DNA of 64,000 nucleotides from Pseudocitrobacter vendiensis (GTDB lineage Bacteria > Pseudomonadota > Gammaproteobacteria > Enterobacterales > Enterobacteriaceae): positions 372,001-436,000 of the forward strand of contig NZ_CALSBS010000001.1 of the NCBI RefSeq assembly GCF_943590815.1. The letters run 5' to 3'. The translations under genes and the position numbers were made by a program. This document shows, one piece after another, positions 61,315 to 64,000 of this stretch (the first letter of the stretch is position 1; every line of letters starts with the position of its first letter). The notes below the pieces were generated by a model. It did not search any database. It was not told the origin of the DNA and saw only the letters and a program-made list of their open reading frames with translations.

Positions 61315-62070
61315 AATCCCTTTCAGCCACTGCCAGATTCGCCCGAGCGTTTCATAGCCGACGCGATCGCTGTGCATCAGCCAGACCGGGGACGGGATCG
61401 CTTTCTCCCACGGGTTCAGCGGCGATTCGATTGCCAGCTGGTTGGCGGGGGCTGGCAGGGGATTTAGCCCTGCATGCTGAAAGAAGATCATCGCGCGTGG
61501 CAGATGCGACGCAGAGGTTACCAGCAGGAACGGTGCATCGCCGATCGCTGCTTTCACTGCGGCGGCTTCTTCCTCGGTATCTTTTGGTGTGTCGAGGACG
61601 ATAATCTCGCTTCGCGGCACGCCGAGGCTTTCCGCCACCCGCGCGCCGGCTTCACCGGTACTGACCGGGTTGGTCAACGCGCGTGCGCCGGTAAAGATCA
61701 TTTTTGATCCCGGATTCGCCTGCCACAATCGAATCCCTTCATTCAGGCGCGGCAGGCTGTTGTTAATAAGGTTTGAGCTGGGCGCCCACGCCGGATTCCA
61801 GGTGTATCCGCCGCCCAGAACCACGATATATTCAGCGTGTTGCTCGCCGCGCCAGGTGGGATATTTATCCTCAATAGGTTTCAGTAACCCATCGGCAACA
61901 GGCTGTAGACTTAACAGCAGTATCAAGAGCCAGCCAAGGGTGATCGCCGTTTTGCCCGTCTTCTGAAAACGCGTAAACCAAACCAGGAATAATCCTAGCC
62001 CTGTCAGTAAAAGCAGCAGCGGCAGTGGCAACATCATTCCGCCAATATACTTTTTCAGCATAAAAAGCAT
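61291..62070 (-). CDS. elyC: ElyC (YcbC), DUF218 envelope biogenesis factor
   Basis: Inner-membrane protein of 259 residues required for peptidoglycan assembly at low temperature; thought to act on undecaprenyl-phosphate use. Two N-terminal helices (about 12-32, 40-58) precede a periplasmic DUF218 domain with YIVVLGGGYTWNP and SASHLPRAMIFF. Start ATG 62070 with AAAGGA upstream; an earlier ATG (62094) lacks a site. Its 3' end overlaps ycbJ on the other strand by 24 bp. Confidence 0.94.
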   Translation of the reverse strand: MLFMLKKYIGGMMLPLPLLLLLTGLGLFLVWFTRFQKTGKTAITLGWLLILLLSLQPVADGLLKPIEDKYPTWRGEQHAEYIVVLGGGYTWNPAWAPSSNLINNSLPRLNEGIRLWQANPGSKMIFTGARALTNPVSTGEAGARVAESLGVPRSEIIVLDTPKDTEEEAAAVKAAIGDAPFLLVTSASHLPRAMIFFQHAGLNPLPAPANQLAIESPLNPWEKAIPSPVWLMHSDRVGYETLGRIWQWLKGISGEPGKE

Positions 62071-62192
62071 CTGAATGGGTCCTTTTTTAACCATCTAGGT
62101 GGATCAACGCAGGGATATTACACCAGATAGCTTCATTATCGCCGTGGGTGTGACAAAATAGCCGCCTTGTTGTTGGCGAGTGAGGTCGTCCT

Positions 62193-62972
62193 GTGCAGGA
62201 TCGCAATTTTGATGACATCGCGGAAAAATTTTCGCGCAATATCTATGGCACAACGAAAGGGCAGTTGCGGCAGGCCATTTTGTGGCAGGATCTCGATCGT
62301 CTGCTGGAAACCTTTGATTCTCGTCCACTGCGCGTACTGGACGCCGGTGGCGGAGAAGGGCAGACGGCGATAAAAATGGCCGAGCGTGGCCACAAGGTCA
62401 TTCTGTGCGATCTTTCTGCAGAAATGATCGCCCGCGCAAAACAGGCTGCCAGCGACAAAGGTGTGAGCGACAACATGCATTTTATACAATGCGCGGTCCA
62501 GGACGTGGCTCACCATTTGGAAACCCCGGTTGATCTGATATTGTTTCATGCTGTGCTGGAGTGGATAGCGGAACCGAAAGACGCCTTGAATGCGTTATGG
62601 TCCGTTCTGCGTCCGGGCGGCGCATTATCGTTAATGTTCTACAATGCAAACGGCTTGTTGATGCATAACATGGTGGCCGGTAATTTTGACTATGTCATGA
62701 TCGGTATGCCGAAAAAGAAAAAGCGGACGTTATCGCCGAACTATCCGCGCGATCCGCAACAGGTCTATGGCTGGCTGGAAGAGGCTGGCTGGCAGGTCAC
62801 CGGGAAAACCGGCGTGCGAGTGTTTCATGATTATCTGCGCGAAAAACATCGGCAGCATGACTGCTATGAGATGTTACTGGAATTAGAGACGCGCTATTGC
62901 CGTCAGGAGCCTTACATTAGCCTGGGGCGCTATATTCATGTCACCGCGCGCAAGCCGCAGAAGCAAGGATAA
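62193..62972 (+). CDS. cmoM: tRNA 5-carboxymethoxyuridine methyltransferase CmoM (SmtA)
   Basis: SAM-dependent enzyme that methylates cmo5U34 to mcmo5U34 in several tRNAs; 259 residues. SAM motif LDAGGGEGQ at 49-57. GTG start at 62193 with TGAGGTCG before it. First gene of the conserved cmoM-mukFEB operon: mukF starts 3 bases after its stop. Confidence 0.96.
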   Translation: MQDRNFDDIAEKFSRNIYGTTKGQLRQAILWQDLDRLLETFDSRPLRVLDAGGGEGQTAIKMAERGHKVILCDLSAEMIARAKQAASDKGVSDNMHFIQCAVQDVAHHLETPVDLILFHAVLEWIAEPKDALNALWSVLRPGGALSLMFYNANGLLMHNMVAGNFDYVMIGMPKKKKRTLSPNYPRDPQQVYGWLEEAGWQVTGKTGVRVFHDYLREKHRQHDCYEMLLELETRYCRQEPYISLGRYIHVTARKPQKQG

Positions 62973-62975
62973 ACT

Positions 62976-64000
62976 ATGAGTGAATTTTCCCAGACAGTCC
63001 CCGAACTGGTTGCCTGGGCCAGAAAAAATGATTTTGCCATCTCGCTTCCGGTCGACAGGCTCTCATTTTTGCTGGCTGTCGCAACGCTGAACGGCGAGCG
63101 ACTGGAGGGTGAAATGACGGAAGGCGAGCTGGTGGACGCGTTTCGTCATGTGAGTGATGCGTTTGAGCAAACCAGTGAAACCATCAGTACGCGTGCCAAC
63201 AACGCGATTAACGATTTGGTTCGCCAACGTCTGCTGAACCGCTTTACCAGCGAAGTGACCGAAGGCAATTCTATTTATCGCCTGACGCCGCTAGGGATCG
63301 GTATAACCGATTACTATATCCGCCAGCGCGAATTCTCGACTCTGCGCCTCTCCATGCAGCTGTCGATTGTGGCCGGCGAACTGAAACGCGCCGCCGATGC
63401 GGCAGCGGAAGGCGGCGACGAGTTCCACTGGCACCGTAACGTCTATGCGCCGCTGAAATACTCGGTGGCCGAGATATTCGATAGCATCGACCTGACCCAG
63501 CGCATTATGGATGAGCAGCAACAGTCGGTAAAAGATGATATCGCCCAGTTACTGAACAAAGACTGGCGCGCGGCGATCTCCAGCTGCGAAATGCTGCTGT
63601 CCGAAACGTCCGGCACACTGCGTGAATTGCAGGATACCCTGGACGCGGCAGGCGATAAGCTACAGGCAAACCTGTTGCGTATTCAGGATGCGACGCTCAG
63701 CCACGATCATCTGCACTTTGTCGACCATTTAGTGTTCGACTTGCAAAATAAACTCGACCGCATCGTGAGCTGGGGCCAGCAGGCAATTGACCTGTGGATC
63801 GGTTACGATCGCCACGTGCATAAATTTATCCGTACCGCTATTGATATGGATAAAAACCGCGTCTTCGCCCAGCGTTTGCGCGTGTCGGTACAAAATTACT
63901 TCGATGCGCCATGGGCGCTCACCTATGCCAGCGCCGATCGTCTGCTGGATATGCGTGACGAAGAGATGACTCTGCGCGACGAAGAGGTAATGGGTGAACT
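62976..64000 (+). CDS. mukF: Chromosome partition protein MukF (kleisin), cut by window edge
   Basis: Kleisin subunit of the MukBEF condensin. The window holds about 341 of roughly 440 codons and is open at base 64000. The N-terminal winged helix (about 1-115, [17 protein letters not shown]), helical bundle and the middle region [31 protein letters not shown] are seen. The C-terminal winged helix that binds the MukB head is outside. mukE and mukB should follow. Confidence 0.97.
   Translation, partial: MSEFSQTVPELVAWARKNDFAISLPVDRLSFLLAVATLNGERLEGEMTEGELVDAFRHVSDAFEQTSETISTRANNAINDLVRQRLLNRFTSEVTEGNSIYRLTPLGIGITDYYIRQREFSTLRLSMQLSIVAGELKRAADAAAEGGDEFHWHRNVYAPLKYSVAEIFDSIDLTQRIMDEQQQSVKDDIAQLLNKDWRAAISSCEMLLSETSGTLRELQDTLDAAGDKLQANLLRIQDATLSHDHLHFVDHLVFDLQNKLDRIVSWGQQAIDLWIGYDRHVHKFIRTAIDMDKNRVFAQRLRVSVQNYFDAPWALTYASADRLLDMRDEEMTLRDEEVMGE

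Overview
This is a chromosomal core-genome window from an enteric gammaproteobacterium, in the Escherichia / Citrobacter / Salmonella group of Enterobacteriaceae. Nearly every predicted protein is recognisable as, and the same length or within a few residues of, its Escherichia coli K-12 counterpart. Gene order follows the K-12 stretch poxB-hcr-hcp-lysO-aqpZ-ybjD-ybjX-macAB-cspD-clpSA-infA-aat-cydCD-trxB-lrp-ftsK-lolA-rarA-serS-dmsABC-ycaD-pflA-pflB-focA-ycaO-ycaP-serC-aroA-ycaL-cmk-rpsA-ihfB-ycaI-msbA-lpxK-ycaQ-ycaR-kdsB-ycbJ-elyC-cmoM-mukF. It is not K-12 itself. It has a DoxX-family gene divergent from poxB, a secreted choloylglycine-hydrolase/penicillin-acylase-family gene paired with a divergent LysR regulator between ycaD and pflA, and an FtsK with a different repeat linker. 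It lacks ycaC, ycaM/ycaN/ycaK and the serW tRNA at their K-12 positions. Citrobacter is a reasonable guess at genus, but the sequence alone does not prove it. All comparisons with E. coli are from memory, not a database search.

Layout. 1-6.9 kb: pyruvate oxidase (cut by the left edge), a DoxX membrane protein, the nitric-oxide-responsive hcp-hcr pair, a lysine exporter, a REP cluster and aquaporin Z. 7.3-13.2 kb: an OLD-family ATPase/nuclease (ybjD), ybjX and the MacAB efflux pump. 13.2-17.7 kb: cspD and the N-end-rule proteolysis genes clpS-clpA, then infA and aat. 17.7-23.4 kb: cydDC (assembly of cytochrome bd), trxB and lrp. 23.5-31.1 kb: ftsK, lolA, rarA and serS. 31.2-35.2 kb: the dmsABC DMSO reductase. 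35.5-38.7 kb: ycaD plus the variable acylase/LysR pair. 38.8-45.1 kb: pyruvate formate-lyase and its activase, the formate channel and ycaO. 45.4-55.3 kb: ycaP, serC-aroA, ycaL, cmk, rpsA, ihfB and the ComEC-like ycaI. 55.3-64 kb: the msbA-lpxK envelope genes, ycaQ, ycaR-kdsB, ycbJ, elyC, cmoM and the start of mukF (cut by the right edge).

Two themes run through it. One is anaerobic and redox physiology: poxB, hcp/hcr, cydDC, trxB, dmsABC, pflBA and focA, with FNR-, ArcA- and NsrR-like sites at several promoters. The other is envelope biogenesis: lolA, msbA, lpxK, kdsB and elyC. Most transcription units end in clear rho-independent terminators. I saw no insertion sequence, prophage, CRISPR array, rRNA or tRNA gene. 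I found no convincing wholly new system. The best candidates for follow-up are the acylase/LysR pair, the DoxX gene beside poxB, the FtsK repeat array and the missing serW.
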